Notes: generated from the letters alone by a model not told the origin. A DNA stretch of 64,000 nt from Acidobacteriota bacterium (GCA_016703965.1 JADJBB010000021.1:1426001-1490000), one strand, 5' to 3'; positions 1-9,381 are shown, counted from the stretch's first letter. Translations and numbers: made by a program.

Positions 1-806
1 AAGAGCTGCAGGGCGAGGCGTTGATTTTCGCGATAAAATCCTATGATATCGATGTCGAGATCGGCCGTCGTCGCCATCTTTTGCTGCTCGCTGAGGGCCA
101 AGACCGTCTTGCTGAGGTCGCGGTATTTGGCGGCGAGTTCGTATTGGCCGTTCTCGGAATAGTGCCACATGCGGGCCTCGAGGGTTTTGGCGAGTTCCTT
201 GTTTTTGCCCTCGAGCAGGATCTTTACATCGGCGGCGGCTTCCTCATATTCCTTTTTTGTACAAAGCCCTTTGACACACGGGCCGAGGCAGCGTTTTAGG
301 TGGTATTCGAGACACGGGCGGGCGAGTTTGCCGTCGATCTCGATCTCGCAGGTTCGGAGCTGAAAGGCACGATTGACCAGGTTCAGCGTGTTGCGAGCCA
401 TCGTCGCAGGCAAAAAAGGGCCGTAATAGCTGGAGCCGTCACGCACGATCTTTCGCGTGACGACGACCTTTGGGAATGGTTCGTTCGTGAGCTTGAGATG
501 TGGATATGATTTATCGTCCTTTAGAAAAACGTTGAATCGCGGCTTGTGCTTTTTGATCAGGTTCGATTCCAGGACCAATGCCTCGACCTCATTATCGACG
601 ACGATAAACTCAAAATCCGTGATGTTTTTTACGAGCTGGCGAGTTTTCGGGTCGTGATTGCGGCTCGATTGAAAGTAAGACCGCACGCGGTTCTTCAGAT
701 TCTTTGCCTTGCCGACGTAGATGATCTTTCCGGCCGCATTCTTATGAATGTAAATGCCGGCATCCGTTGGTAAGGTTTTGAGTTTTTCGGCGATCGTCAC
801 ACTCAT
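1..806 (-). CDS. uvrC: Excinuclease ABC subunit C, 5' part (runs off left edge)
   Basis: UvrC makes the two incisions around a lesion in nucleotide excision repair, in the cytoplasm with UvrB. From the ATG at 806 the minus strand is open to position 1 (268 codons). The GIY-YIG nuclease domain is at residues about 17-95 (GIYIHKN, then IIYVGKAKNLKNRV), followed by the family motif ESNLIKKHKPRFNV and a Cys-rich stretch (RPCLEYHLKRCLGPC). The UvrB-binding and RNase H-like C-terminal parts lie outside the window. No frameshift is seen. The identification is secure from these motifs; only the C-terminal end is unknown. Confidence 0.95.
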   Translation of the reverse strand, partial: MSVTIAEKLKTLPTDAGIYIHKNAAGKIIYVGKAKNLKNRVRSYFQSSRNHDPKTRQLVKNITDFEFIVVDNEVEALVLESNLIKKHKPRFNVFLKDDKSYPHLKLTNEPFPKVVVTRKIVRDGSSYYGPFLPATMARNTLNLVNRAFQLRTCEIEIDGKLARPCLEYHLKRCLGPCVKGLCTKKEYEEAAADVKILLEGKNKELAKTLEARMWHYSENGQYELAAKYRDLSKTVLALSEQQKMATTADLDIDIIGFYRENQRLALQL

Positions 807-922
807 ATTTTAGCTTGATGCAACGAGATTTCACCACTGGGAGAACCTGGGTTGGTGTTTGGAGAGAAGCAGTGTTATAAAACTCGCTATCGTTGCTTAA
901 CCAAAAGAGAGGTTTAATCACT

Positions 923-1396
923 ATGACCATGCGTTGGATCGTCGTTAGCATCACTATTTTTGCGTTCCTTACTCAGCCATTTGTGCTTTTGGCCCAGGCT
1001 TCGAATGATTGGCGCAGCGTGAAGGCCCTCGCCGGGGGCACGGAAGTTCGTGTCGAGACCAAGGCGGGTAAGAAGATCGACGGCACTATCGAAGCCGTTT
1101 CGGATAGCACGATCGGTGTTTCCTCAAAAGGCAAAACTGAAGAAGTTGCTTTCACGGACGTCAAAAAGGTCCATCAGGTCAAAAACGGTTCGCGGGGGCC
1201 GGGAATTGCCATAGGAGCGGCCGCCGGGGCAGGAGTTGGTGCAGCGATCGGCGGCGGAGTGCTGGCCGCAACCGGCGGTAGCGACGACACGGGCGGCGTG
1301 ATCGCTCCCTTCATCGCCGTTGGTGCCGGTTTAGGAGCTCTCGCCGGGGCATTGATCCCCAGAAAGAAACGCACCTTAATTTACGAAGCGAAATAG
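923..1396 (+). CDS. Secreted/membrane protein, Sm-like beta segment plus glycine zipper
   Basis: Unrecognised 157-residue exported protein. An in-frame ATG exists at 893, but I chose 923 because AGAGAGG (906-912) is well placed and the protein then starts with a classical signal peptide (MTMRWIVVSITIFAF...LLAQA). Residues about 30-75 (TEVRVETKAGKKIDGTIEAV) look like the small beta-barrel of LSm-like secreted proteins common in Acidobacteriota. Residues about 93-147 are Gly/Ala-rich with GxxxG spacing (AAGAGVGAAIGGG), like a glycine-zipper membrane segment. A basic tail (PRKKRT) follows. Function is not deducible; it stands alone between uvrC and the Sua5 gene. Confidence 0.75.
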   Translation: MTMRWIVVSITIFAFLTQPFVLLAQASNDWRSVKALAGGTEVRVETKAGKKIDGTIEAVSDSTIGVSSKGKTEEVAFTDVKKVHQVKNGSRGPGIAIGAAAGAGVGAAIGGGVLAATGGSDDTGGVIAPFIAVGAGLGALAGALIPRKKRTLIYEAK

Positions 1397-1439
1397 CGGC
1401 TTTGCGTTCTCACGGCCTTTCGCGTAAAACTTTCAGTAC

Positions 1440-2408
1440 GTGAAGACCATCGTAACAAATTCCCCGCTCGAAGCCGCGGCATTCATCAAAAACGTCGGCA
1501 CTGTCGCATTTCCGACGGAGACGGTCTATGGCCTCGGTGCGAACGTCTTTGACGCTGAAGCGGTCGCGAAGATTTTTGAAGCGAAACGCCGCCCGGCTGA
1601 CAACCCGCTGATCGCGCACGTTGCGAACCTTGCTCAAATCCGTGAACTTGCGTCCGAAGTTAAGGAAAACGCCCGGAATTTTATCGATGCTCTGTTTCCC
1701 GGCCCACTTACGTTAGTTCTGCCAAAATCCGACCGAGTCCCGCTCATCGCGACCGCCGGGCTTGATACTATCGGCGTGCGGATGCCGCGTCACGAACTCG
1801 CGCAACGATTTCTCGAAGCCTGTGGCGTTCCGGTCGTTGCTCCTTCAGCAAACCTATCAGGACGACCAAGCCCGACAACGTGGCAGGCTGTTCTCGAAGA
1901 TCTCGATGGCCGCATCAACTGCATTTTGCAGGGCGAGGCGACCGAGATCGGGCTGGAATCGACGGTTGTCGATTGCTCATTAGGAGTTCCGGTTTTGCTG
2001 CGGCAAGGTGCGGTTTCGCTCGCAGAATTACAAGCAGTCGTTGCTGAGACTGTTGAGAATAAGGTCGTCAATGGCCGCGCAGTTCGGAGCCCGGGGTTAA
2101 TGCACAGGCATTATTCTCCGCGGGCAAAGGTCGTGCTTATCGATCATGGATCTGAGTCCCCAAATTTGAGATCTGAAAATTCTGCATACCTCGGACTCAG
2201 ACGGCCCAAATGCGAATTCAAAAAGGCTTTGCTGTGCTCCTCAGTGGAGATCTACGCTCATGTTGTTTTCGAATTCTTTCGCGAATGCGATCGGGAATCG
2301 GTCGATACGATCTATTGTGAGATCGTCCCTGAGTCCGGCATCGGAGCGGCTCTGATGGATCGGTTGCGACGGGCGGCGGAGGGTGAGCGTCATGAGTCCA
2401 AAGACTAA
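1440..2408 (+). CDS. L-threonylcarbamoyladenylate synthase (Sua5/YciO/YrdC type)
   Basis: Makes threonylcarbamoyl-AMP from Thr, bicarbonate and ATP, the first step of the t6A37 modification of ANN-decoding tRNAs; cytoplasmic. The YrdC domain occupies residues about 8-190 with the typical VAFPTETVYGLGANVFD start, KRRPADNPL loop and APSANLSGRPSPT segment. A C-terminal Sua5 domain follows after RSPGLMHRHYSP, giving 322 residues, typical of the long Sua5 form rather than short TsaC. Translation begins at GTG 1440; no strong ribosome site is visible. It overlaps nothing and is convergent with the glycosyltransferase gene. Confidence 0.93.
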   Translation: MKTIVTNSPLEAAAFIKNVGTVAFPTETVYGLGANVFDAEAVAKIFEAKRRPADNPLIAHVANLAQIRELASEVKENARNFIDALFPGPLTLVLPKSDRVPLIATAGLDTIGVRMPRHELAQRFLEACGVPVVAPSANLSGRPSPTTWQAVLEDLDGRINCILQGEATEIGLESTVVDCSLGVPVLLRQGAVSLAELQAVVAETVENKVVNGRAVRSPGLMHRHYSPRAKVVLIDHGSESPNLRSENSAYLGLRRPKCEFKKALLCSSVEIYAHVVFEFFRECDRESVDTIYCEIVPESGIGAALMDRLRRAAEGERHESKD

Positions 2409-2424
2409 AGTCTTAAGACAAAGA

Positions 2425-4002
2425 TCAATTGACCGCGATCTCGACAATGGCGAGTTCGGTGTTGTCTTTTAGCACTCGAGTTGTGATGCGGCTGTCTTTT
2501 GTGAGAACCGCAAGGTGTTCGATGGGAACAAGAACTAACGCCGATTTACCGTTTTCCCGGGCGAGATATGGCAGCAGGTCGTCGACGTGGTAGAACGTTC
2601 GTTGTTTGCCGGTTTCGTCACGTAGAAGGCGGCCGGGTGCATAGAATTCGGCATTGTGCGAAAGCGTGTACACCATGAAAACCCGCTGCTCAGAGAATCC
2701 GCGAGTATTTGCATCCGCAATCAGTGACCTGACGGAATCGGCCTCAGCAAATTTCGGTACGACGAAGATCAATAATGCGACGATGCTGATAAGTGTGGTC
2801 ATGGCGGTGGTCATCACTATCTTTTGCCATTTCACGCTTTTCTGGACCAACCCGAAAATAAACAGTGCTGTTAATATTATCGCCGCCGGAACCGCAGGCA
2901 GGATATAGCCCGGCAGTTTCGAACCTGACATTGAAAAGAAGACAACCGGAACCAGCAGCCAGGCGAAGGAGAAGCGAAGCAGCGACGAAGTGGGCTGAAT
3001 CTGATCCGCCCGCCAATCAAAGACTGCTTTGACCGAATTCCAAAAACCACGGAAGAAAAACGGGACCCACGGGAAAGTCATCAACGGCAGCACCCAAAAG
3101 AAAAAGATGAAAGGCTGCGGGTGCTGATATTTATTCGAGCTGTAACGCTGAAAATGGTGCTGGATAATGAATTCATCGATGAATTCCCAGCCGTTTCGCT
3201 GATACATTGGCAGATACCAGATAGCGGCAACCGCCGTTGCCACTAGTGTTCCCCAGAGCAGGCTCGCTAGGAATGCACGGCTCGGTAGACGCCACTCGAG
3301 CACGTTATAAAACGCGACGATTGCAAACGGGAACAGAATGCCGATCAGCCCTTTGGCTATCAGCGAAACGCCGATAAAAACGTAAAAAAGAAAAAGAGGT
3401 AAATATTTTTTTCGCCAGGTATTGTCGGACGCCCGGTCGAAAATAAAAAAGCTGACCATCGCGGCGGTCATTGGAAATGTGACGATAATGTCGAAGCTCG
3501 CCCCGCGCGAAAAGACGAGAATCCCTAACGACGTAGCGGCGACCAGGGCGAGGTAATTTGGGAAATTTGCCACAGAGGACACAGAGGACACAGAGGTCGG
3601 GGTGACAGTTTTTTCACTCGTACGCGATTTTTGATTTTTCTCTGTGGCCTCTGTGGCCATCTTCCTGCCAAGAACCCAAAGAGCCGCGATCATGCCCAAA
3701 CCGAACAACGCCGATCCAAAACGAGCAGCAAATTCACTAACGCCAAAAAAGTGGTAGAACGTGATCTGCAGCCAATAGAGCAACGCCGGTTTTTCGAACC
3801 AGTGAAAACCGCCAAGGGTTGGCGTGACCCAATCGCCGCGCTCGAACATCTCGTGGGCGACCTGGGCGTAACGCGGTTCGTCCGGGCCGAGCAGCGGAAG
3901 GTTGAGGCCGAACATGTAAACAAAGACGATCAAAACGGCCAGCAGCACCCACATATATGTCGGCACGGCGGTAGACTCGGTCTTTGTAATTTCCGGTGTC
4001 AT
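2425..4002 (-). CDS. ArnT-like integral membrane glycosyltransferase (PMT/GT39-GT83 family)
   Basis: Polytopic membrane glycosyltransferase of 525 residues using a polyprenyl-phosphate sugar, probably modifying lipid A, glycans or proteins at the outer face of the inner membrane. The first periplasmic loop carries the acidic DEPRYA motif (residues about 41-46) typical of ArnT/PMT enzymes, followed by GFHWFEKPALLYW. About eleven hydrophobic segments are visible. Odd feature: residues around 118-145 are a hydrophilic Thr/Ser/Val-rich stretch (TVTPTSVSSVSSV) encoded by CACAGAGG-type repeats that seem to have been inserted in frame. Divergently transcribed from the Gfo/Idh gene, 46 bp apart. The exact acceptor is unknown. 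Confidence 0.85.
   Translation of the reverse strand: MTPEITKTESTAVPTYMWVLLAVLIVFVYMFGLNLPLLGPDEPRYAQVAHEMFERGDWVTPTLGGFHWFEKPALLYWLQITFYHFFGVSEFAARFGSALFGLGMIAALWVLGRKMATEATEKNQKSRTSEKTVTPTSVSSVSSVANFPNYLALVAATSLGILVFSRGASFDIIVTFPMTAAMVSFFIFDRASDNTWRKKYLPLFLFYVFIGVSLIAKGLIGILFPFAIVAFYNVLEWRLPSRAFLASLLWGTLVATAVAAIWYLPMYQRNGWEFIDEFIIQHHFQRYSSNKYQHPQPFIFFFWVLPLMTFPWVPFFFRGFWNSVKAVFDWRADQIQPTSSLLRFSFAWLLVPVVFFSMSGSKLPGYILPAVPAAIILTALFIFGLVQKSVKWQKIVMTTAMTTLISIVALLIFVVPKFAEADSVRSLIADANTRGFSEQRVFMVYTLSHNAEFYAPGRLLRDETGKQRTFYHVDDLLPYLARENGKSALVLVPIEHLAVLTKDSRITTRVLKDNTELAIVEIAVN
3569..3657. repeat. CACAGAGG repeat with inverted copy, inside the glycosyltransferase gene
   Basis: Three tandem CACAGAGG units (3569-3597, spaced 9 bp) are followed after about 40 bp by the inverted form CTCTGTGGCCTCTGTGGC (3640-3657). 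Repeats of this kind are scattered in many environmental bacterial genomes, normally between genes. Here the unit is in frame and encodes the hydrophilic insert of the membrane glycosyltransferase. Confidence 0.8.
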
Positions 4003-4048
4003 AATCGAGAATGTAAAGTATTGCTGAAAAGCGGTTTGTTATCAAATT

Positions 4049-5032
4049 ATGGGCGAAAATCGTAAATTACGCGTTGCCGCGATCGGTGTCGGCAGCCTCG
4101 GGCGGCATCATGGGCGAAACTATGCCGAATTGGCCGCCGAAGGCCGCGTCGAGATGTTCGGCGTTTGTGATGTTAACGCCGAAACCGCTGCGACGATAGC
4201 TGCGGATAATAAATGTGACAGCTTTACGAATTGGCGCGATCTGCTCGGCAAAGTCGATGTAGTTTCGGTCGCGACGCCGACGGAAACGCATTGTGAGATC
4301 GCATGTGCGTTTCTCGAATCTGGTGTTCACGTCCTTGTCGAAAAGCCGATCGCTCTGACGCTCGACGAGGCCGATAAAATGATCGCGGCGGCTGAAAAGT
4401 CGGGTGCGAAGCTGATGGTCGGGCAACTCGAGCGGTTCAACCCCGCGATGGTCGCTCTGCGGCCCCATATCACGAAACCGCTGTATTTTGAGATCCACCG
4501 CGTGTCGCCGTTCCCTAACCGCTCGCTAGACGTCGATGTGGTGCTCGACGTGATGATCCACGACCTCGATGCCATCCAATGGCTCGTTGGCGAGAATGTG
4601 AAAGTTTCGGAGATCCGCGCGGTTGGGATTCCGGTCATTTCCGACAAGGTTGATGCCGCGAATGCCCGCATCGAATTTGAAAACGGAGCCGTTGCTAACA
4701 TCACCGCTTCGCGGATCGGTACTGACAAGATCCGAAAGACACGGTTTTATCAGACAGGGTCGTATGTGGTTCTTGATTACGGTACAAAGTTTGCATCGGT
4801 CACCTCGCTCAACCCCGAGGCCGCACATCCGCTGCTTGGTATCTCGATCAATAGGCTTGAGATCAATGATGTCGAACCTTTACGGGCTGAGATCACGGCG
4901 TTTTTGGATTCGGTCGAGCATGATGCCCAACCTCCGGTCACCGGGGAGGACGGGCGTCGGGCGTTGGCTTTGGCGGTCGGGGTTTTAGAGAAGATCGAGG
5001 AGCATATCAATCGGTTAAGGCAGCAAAATTAG
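4049..5032 (+). CDS. Gfo/Idh/MocA family NAD(P)-dependent oxidoreductase
   Basis: Cytoplasmic sugar or cyclitol dehydrogenase-like protein of 327 residues. An N-terminal Rossmann fold (VAAIGVGSLGRHHGRNYAEL, residues 9-28) binds NAD(P); the conserved EKPIALTLDEADKM motif (about residues 97-110) carries the EKP lysine. A C-terminal Gfo/Idh alpha-beta domain follows (HDLDAIQWLVG). Relatives with this start (GxGSLGRHH) sit near lipid A genes in other bacteria and include UDP-GlcNAc 3-dehydrogenases, so a role in nucleotide-sugar chemistry beside the ArnT-like gene is possible but not shown. The substrate is undetermined. A palindromic repeat element lies 25 bp after the stop. Confidence 0.88.
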   Translation: MGENRKLRVAAIGVGSLGRHHGRNYAELAAEGRVEMFGVCDVNAETAATIAADNKCDSFTNWRDLLGKVDVVSVATPTETHCEIACAFLESGVHVLVEKPIALTLDEADKMIAAAEKSGAKLMVGQLERFNPAMVALRPHITKPLYFEIHRVSPFPNRSLDVDVVLDVMIHDLDAIQWLVGENVKVSEIRAVGIPVISDKVDAANARIEFENGAVANITASRIGTDKIRKTRFYQTGSYVVLDYGTKFASVTSLNPEAAHPLLGISINRLEINDVEPLRAEITAFLDSVEHDAQPPVTGEDGRRALALAVGVLEKIEEHINRLRQQN

Positions 5033-5056
5033 AGCCCCAATGTACTTTTCTTATGT

Positions 5057-5177
5057 ATTGCCTCCAGCTTTAGCTGGAGGTGGGCGGCCAAAATGAAGAG
5101 GCTTTAGCCGAATAAATCTTTCGGCTAAAGCCCTTTTATTAAAGAGAATCACACCTCCAGCTGAAGCTGGAGGCAAT
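5057..5177. repeat. 121-bp inverted-repeat element (REP/MITE-like)
   Basis: The ends are nearly perfect inverted repeats (5057-5082 and 5152-5177; core CCTCCAGCT/AGCTGGAGG, each arm itself palindromic). Nested inside is a perfect 13-bp stem, 5100-5112 with 5120-5132 (GGCTTTAGCCGAA/TTCGGCTAAAGCC) and a 7-base loop. It has no coding potential and lies between the ends of two convergent genes, where it may also act as a transcription stop. Confidence 0.8.
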
Positions 5178-5195
5178 TCATGCGGACCAAATGAC

Positions 5196-5630
5196 CTATG
5201 CTGCTGCTCCACCGGCTCTTTCGGCCATTGATATGAGCCATTCCTGAGTTTTTGCGAGTCTCTCGGCACCTTCGGGCGTCCCGGTCACGACCTTTTCGAG
5301 GTGCTGCAATGCGGTCGGGTTTTGCCACATTTCTCTCAGTTCCGCGAGGAGCGGTTGGACCTTGGCGAAGACGATCACGTGCTCGCCAGCGGTTTCGTTG
5401 AACATATCGGCGTCGATCGCACCGTGATTGACGAGGGCCGCCGCCATGTCCCAATACGATACAACCATTCTCAGGTAGCCGCCGACTTCCGGGTCCATCA
5501 TGGTTTTAATGTAGTCTTCGGCGCTCGTCGGGTTAAAAGTGAAAAACCAGTTTCTCGCCTTTCTCATCATCTCTTCGCGTCTCAGATCATAAAGTTTTAG
5601 AATTAGGTCAGCAGATTCTACTTTGCTCAT
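5196..5630 (-). CDS. Hypothetical cytoplasmic protein, 144 residues
   Basis: Unrecognised. The product starts MSKVESADLILKLYDLRREE, is predicted all-helical and has no signal peptide or membrane segment. It contains a Trp/Phe-rich patch (ARNWFFTFNPTSAEDY) and ends in a low-complexity GGAAA tail. Small helical proteins of this kind occur in Acidobacteriota without an assigned role. The gene is on its own, ending 18 bp from the palindromic element at 5057-5177. Confidence 0.7.
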   Translation of the reverse strand: MSKVESADLILKLYDLRREEMMRKARNWFFTFNPTSAEDYIKTMMDPEVGGYLRMVVSYWDMAAALVNHGAIDADMFNETAGEHVIVFAKVQPLLAELREMWQNPTALQHLEKVVTGTPEGAERLAKTQEWLISMAERAGGAAA

Positions 5631-5726
5631 GTATTTGTTTACCTCGTTGTAAAATTTAGAGCTTAAGTCTATTTTTTAGGCGTAGCGGTTGTCAATCGCG
5701 TCGAAAGCAGAGTTCATACTTACATA

Positions 5727-6806
5727 ATGCCAGATCAGATCTCACGATTTCTATCGACACGCATCGACGCTGGTGATTTTCCGTCGGCGGTCTATCTCGT
5801 CGCCGAAGGCGGTCAGATCGTGATGCACGAGGCTCTCGGGAACGCTGTGGTCGAACCTGAACTGATCCCCGCGACAAAGGAAACGATATACGATCTGGCA
5901 AGCCTGACCGGCGGGTTCAGGCGAACTGGATATCGAGCAGCCGATTAAGAAATACCTGCCGGAATTCGACGGAGCGGGTAAAGATGGCGTCACGGTGAAG
6001 CATTTGCTGTCACACACTTCGGGTTTAGCGGCGTGGAAGCCGTTCTATTTGCTTGTAGATCAGCCAAACGAGATCGTGGCGAACATTGCGGCGACGCCGC
6101 TCGATTACCGGACCGGCAGCCGCGTGGTTTACAGCGATGCGAACTTCATCCTGCTTGGCCGGATCATCGAGAAATTGTATTCGCTGCCGCTCGATCGCGT
6201 CGTGGAAGACGAGATCGCCGACCAACTCGGTTTATGGGATACGGGCTTTCACCCCGCGGCGGAACTGCGGCCTCGGATCGCGGCTTGCGAACATGGGAAC
6301 GGATTTGAGCGACAGACTTGCGAAGACCTTGGATTTGCGGTCGAACTTCGGAAAATCGTTTTCGAACAGAGACGATCTGGGGCGAGGTCCACGATGGAAA
6401 TGCTCATTTTATGGGCGGAGTTGCGGGCCACGCCGGACTGTTTTCGACTGCGACTGAGGTGCTTGCGATCGCACTTCAGTTCTTAGAAAACCACACGTCG
6501 CTTTTATACCGAGAGGATTGCGGTAGATTTTCTCATAATTTTACGTCGGGAATGAACGAACATCGCTCGTTCGCGTTCCAGCTTGCAACGACGCCGGAAT
6601 CGACTGCGGGAACGAAAATGTCTAGGACGAGCTTTGGGCATCTTGGGTTTACGGGGACGAGTTTATGGATCGATCCGGTCAAGGATCGGGTTTTTATTTT
6701 GCTGACGAACCGCACGCACAACCGGGAGTTGCCATTCGAAAATATAAATGCGGTCCGGCGTCGATTTCATGATCTGGGAAACGAATATCTTGATAAAATT
6801 TCATAG
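5727..6806 (+). pseudogene. Serine hydrolase / beta-lactamase class C family, decayed
   Basis: Remains of a secreted or cytoplasmic beta-lactamase-like serine hydrolase. The first reading frame (5727-about 5910) ends at YDLASLT, where the catalytic SxxK motif should read SLTKP; the Lys and several tens of residues after it are missing. Homology resumes in another frame near 5911 (GELDIEQPIKKYLPEF), runs through HLLSHTSGL and the Tyr motif YSDAN, and then shifts frame again around 6345-6366 to continue with WGEVHDGNAHFMGGVAGHAG and the third motif GHLGFTGT. One deletion and two frame changes, with loss of the catalytic Lys, make an active product very unlikely. Confidence 0.85.
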
Positions 6807-6881
6807 CAACGAAAAGGTGCCAAACCTAATCAAAACGTCGCTTTCCCCAAAGTAACTGATCGGTGCGGAGTATATGATTCG

Positions 6882-8081
6882 ATGAAAAAGCTAGCAGTTC
6901 TTTTGATCACGATGGGGACGCTTGTGTTTGGAGCGTTTGGGCAGGGGAATACCTCGACGCGTCCGCGTGTCGCTCCGACAGCGGCCCCGCCGCGTATCCT
7001 TAATGCGCCACCGGTTACGACTGAGGATGCGGGCCCGCCGGTTCTTATCAACGGCAACAAACCAACTGCCAACCCCACCGCGACGCCGCCTGAGGATGAT
7101 GAGGTAATTCGGGTCGAAACAAATTTGGTAACGATGCCGGTTTCGGTGCTCGATCGTGACGGACGATTCATATCGGGCCTGCAGCAAAAGGATTTTAAGA
7201 TATTTGAGGACGGCGTCGAGCAAAAGCTGGATTATTTTCAATCGGTCGAGCAGCCATTCACGGTTATTCTGCTCATCGACGTCAGCCCTTCGACACAATT
7301 CCGGATCGATGAGATCCAGAATGCGGCGATCACATTTGTCGACCAGCTCCGTCCGGCTGACAAAGTCATGGTCGTAGCATTCGATCAGCACGTTCAGGTG
7401 ATGTGTCCGGCAACCAATGACCGGCGCGTTCTTCGCGGAGCTATTCAGCAGGCACAGTTCGGTGACGGCACGAGTCTTTATGAGGCAGTGGATTACGTCA
7501 TTCAGCAGCAGCTGCGTACGATCCAGGGGAGAAAAGCGGTTGTGCTTTTCTCGGACGGGGTCGATACGACCTCGCGCCGGGCAAGCTATGACAGCACATT
7601 AAAGGATACCGAGGAAGTTGACGCCCTGTTTTATACCATTCGGTACGATACCTCGACAGATATGTATGGCGGAAACAATAATCCAACGCCGCGTACAGGC
7701 CGGGGCGGACGCGTTACTATGGCTGACATTCTCGGTGCGATCTTGACCGGCGGAAACGTCAGCGTTGGCTCGGGCGGCCGCGGCCGCGGCGGCGCCAATT
7801 CTGCCGAATACGAAAAAGGACGCAAGTATCTGGAAACGCTCGCGCTCAACAGCGGCGGCCGGCAGTTCGAGGCACAGTCAATTTACAATGTCGATGCAGC
7901 TTTTGCCGGGATCGCAGAAGAGCTTCGCCGTCAGTATTCTCTCGGCTACTATCCCGAAGCTGTAGGTAAAGTCGGCGACCGGAAGCAGATCAAGATACGT
8001 GTCATGCGGCCGAATGTTGTCGTCAGGGCAAAAAATAGTTATGTCGTTGGCAAGTCCGACCGGAATGTCGCCGGCCGCTAA
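6882..8081 (+). CDS. VWFA-related domain secreted protein (copy 1)
   Basis: Exported 399-residue protein of the VWFA-related family that is greatly expanded in Acidobacteriota. Signal peptide MKKLAVLLITMGTLVFGAFGQ is followed by a Pro/Thr-rich linker, a conserved beta segment (ETNLVTMPVSVLDRDGRFI; then FKIFEDGVEQ), and a von Willebrand A domain from about residue 125 with a complete MIDAS DxSxS (LIDVSPST). A Gly/Arg-rich loop (GGRGRGG) interrupts the later part, and the C-terminus has the family motif RQYSLGYYPE. Role unknown; probably protein-protein binding in the periplasm or at the surface. The next gene is a paralogue, so this is a tandem duplication. Confidence 0.88.
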   Translation: MKKLAVLLITMGTLVFGAFGQGNTSTRPRVAPTAAPPRILNAPPVTTEDAGPPVLINGNKPTANPTATPPEDDEVIRVETNLVTMPVSVLDRDGRFISGLQQKDFKIFEDGVEQKLDYFQSVEQPFTVILLIDVSPSTQFRIDEIQNAAITFVDQLRPADKVMVVAFDQHVQVMCPATNDRRVLRGAIQQAQFGDGTSLYEAVDYVIQQQLRTIQGRKAVVLFSDGVDTTSRRASYDSTLKDTEEVDALFYTIRYDTSTDMYGGNNNPTPRTGRGGRVTMADILGAILTGGNVSVGSGGRGRGGANSAEYEKGRKYLETLALNSGGRQFEAQSIYNVDAAFAGIAEELRRQYSLGYYPEAVGKVGDRKQIKIRVMRPNVVVRAKNSYVVGKSDRNVAGR

Positions 8082-8108
8082 GACCGTCGTCAAGGATATA
8101 AATAAAAT

Positions 8109-8141
8109 AAAGGAGGTCAGAAATAATGACTTCCTTTTTTT
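8109..8141 (+). terminator. Rho-independent terminator
   Basis: Stem GGAGGTCA (8112-8119) with TGACTTCC (8127-8134), one G-T pair, loop of 7, extended by A-T pairs and followed by TTTTTTTC. It closes the first VWFA gene, so the two paralogues are probably transcribed separately. Confidence 0.75.
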
Positions 8142-8200
8142 CTGTTTTGCATCTTTAATAGAGCTAACAAGCATCGTAGATGCTGGAACTTGGTGACCGA

Positions 8201-9355
8201 ATGAAACTCAGATACTCAGCGATCCTGTTAGTGTGCTTTGCGGCGTTTGCCTCGATGGCCTTCGCTCAATCGGGACGGACTGATACGAAGACTGATGGAA
8301 AGAAGAATCAACGTTCCACGGAACCAACACCGAGTCCGACACCACTAGCGACGCCCAAAACGCTTGTGCCCGCAAGCGACCTGACGGCGGATGATGGCGA
8401 GATCATCAAGGTGAACACGCAACTAGTTTCGATCCCTGTTCGGGTGATGGACCGCAAGGGGCGATTTATAGGTGGGCTCGGGAAGGAAGACTTCAAGGTT
8501 TTTGAGAACGGCAAGGAGCAGGAGATCGCCCTTTTTTCAAACGAGAATGAGCCGTTCACGGTCGCTTTGGTGCTTGATATGAGTTACTCGACCAAGTTCA
8601 AGTTGGCGGAGATCCAATCTGCCGCGATCGCATTCATCGATCAGCTCAGGCCAAATGATAGGGTGATGGTCGTTTCATTTGACGGTGAAGTTCATATGCT
8701 CTGTGAAGCCACCAATGAACGAAAGGAGATCTATCGGGCGATCAAATCGACGGCCATCGCTACGGGAACCAGCTTGTACGAGGCTGTTGACCTGGTCATG
8801 AACAACAGGCTTCGGCAGATAGACGGCCGCAAGGCAATAATTCTGTTCACGGATGGCGTGGATACGACGAGCCGGCGTTCCAATGACCTCAATAACCTTC
8901 ATGATGCGATGGAGCTTGATTCGCTGATCTATACCATCAGATACGATACGTTCGCTGATGTTCAGAACATGAAGAACGGGCCGATCGTTCAGCAGCCGAA
9001 GATATCGATCCCAACCCAGGGCGGCAACCCGCTGCCGAATATGCTTCCAACGATAATGACACCGAGTTCGCAGGGAACCACCGCAGCAGAATATGAAAAG
9101 GCCGCCGAGTACCTGGATCAGTTGGCCATTCGCACGGGCGGCCGCCGATATGATGCGACATCACTCGGCAATCTCGCGGATGCCTATTCGAAGATCGCCA
9201 GCGAGCTGCGTGAATTCTATAGTGTTGCCTATTATCCGAGCGAGGATCGCATGCCCGGGAAATCGAGCAGCGTCAAGGTCAAGGTCGATAAGGATGGCGT
9301 CGTCGTCCGAGCCCGCGAAACCTACACCAGCAGAAAAAAACCACAAATTCACTGA
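8201..9355 (+). CDS. VWFA-related domain secreted protein (copy 2)
   Basis: Paralogue of the preceding gene (about 384 residues). An upstream in-frame ATG at 8180 exists; 8201 is preferred because the product then opens with a clean signal peptide (MKLRYSAILLVCFAAFASMAFAQ). A Thr/Pro linker is followed by NTQLVSIPVRVMDRKGRF, FKVFENGKEQEIA, and a VWA domain whose MIDAS reads LDMSYST: the first Asp and both Ser are kept. The family C-terminal motif REFYSVAYYPSE is present. Probable extracytoplasmic adhesion or scaffold protein; partner unknown. Confidence 0.87.
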   Translation: MKLRYSAILLVCFAAFASMAFAQSGRTDTKTDGKKNQRSTEPTPSPTPLATPKTLVPASDLTADDGEIIKVNTQLVSIPVRVMDRKGRFIGGLGKEDFKVFENGKEQEIALFSNENEPFTVALVLDMSYSTKFKLAEIQSAAIAFIDQLRPNDRVMVVSFDGEVHMLCEATNERKEIYRAIKSTAIATGTSLYEAVDLVMNNRLRQIDGRKAIILFTDGVDTTSRRSNDLNNLHDAMELDSLIYTIRYDTFADVQNMKNGPIVQQPKISIPTQGGNPLPNMLPTIMTPSSQGTTAAEYEKAAEYLDQLAIRTGGRRYDATSLGNLADAYSKIASELREFYSVAYYPSEDRMPGKSSSVKVKVDKDGVVVRARETYTSRKKPQIH

Positions 9356-9381
9356 CGAAAGACAAAACGCCCAGCCTCCAG

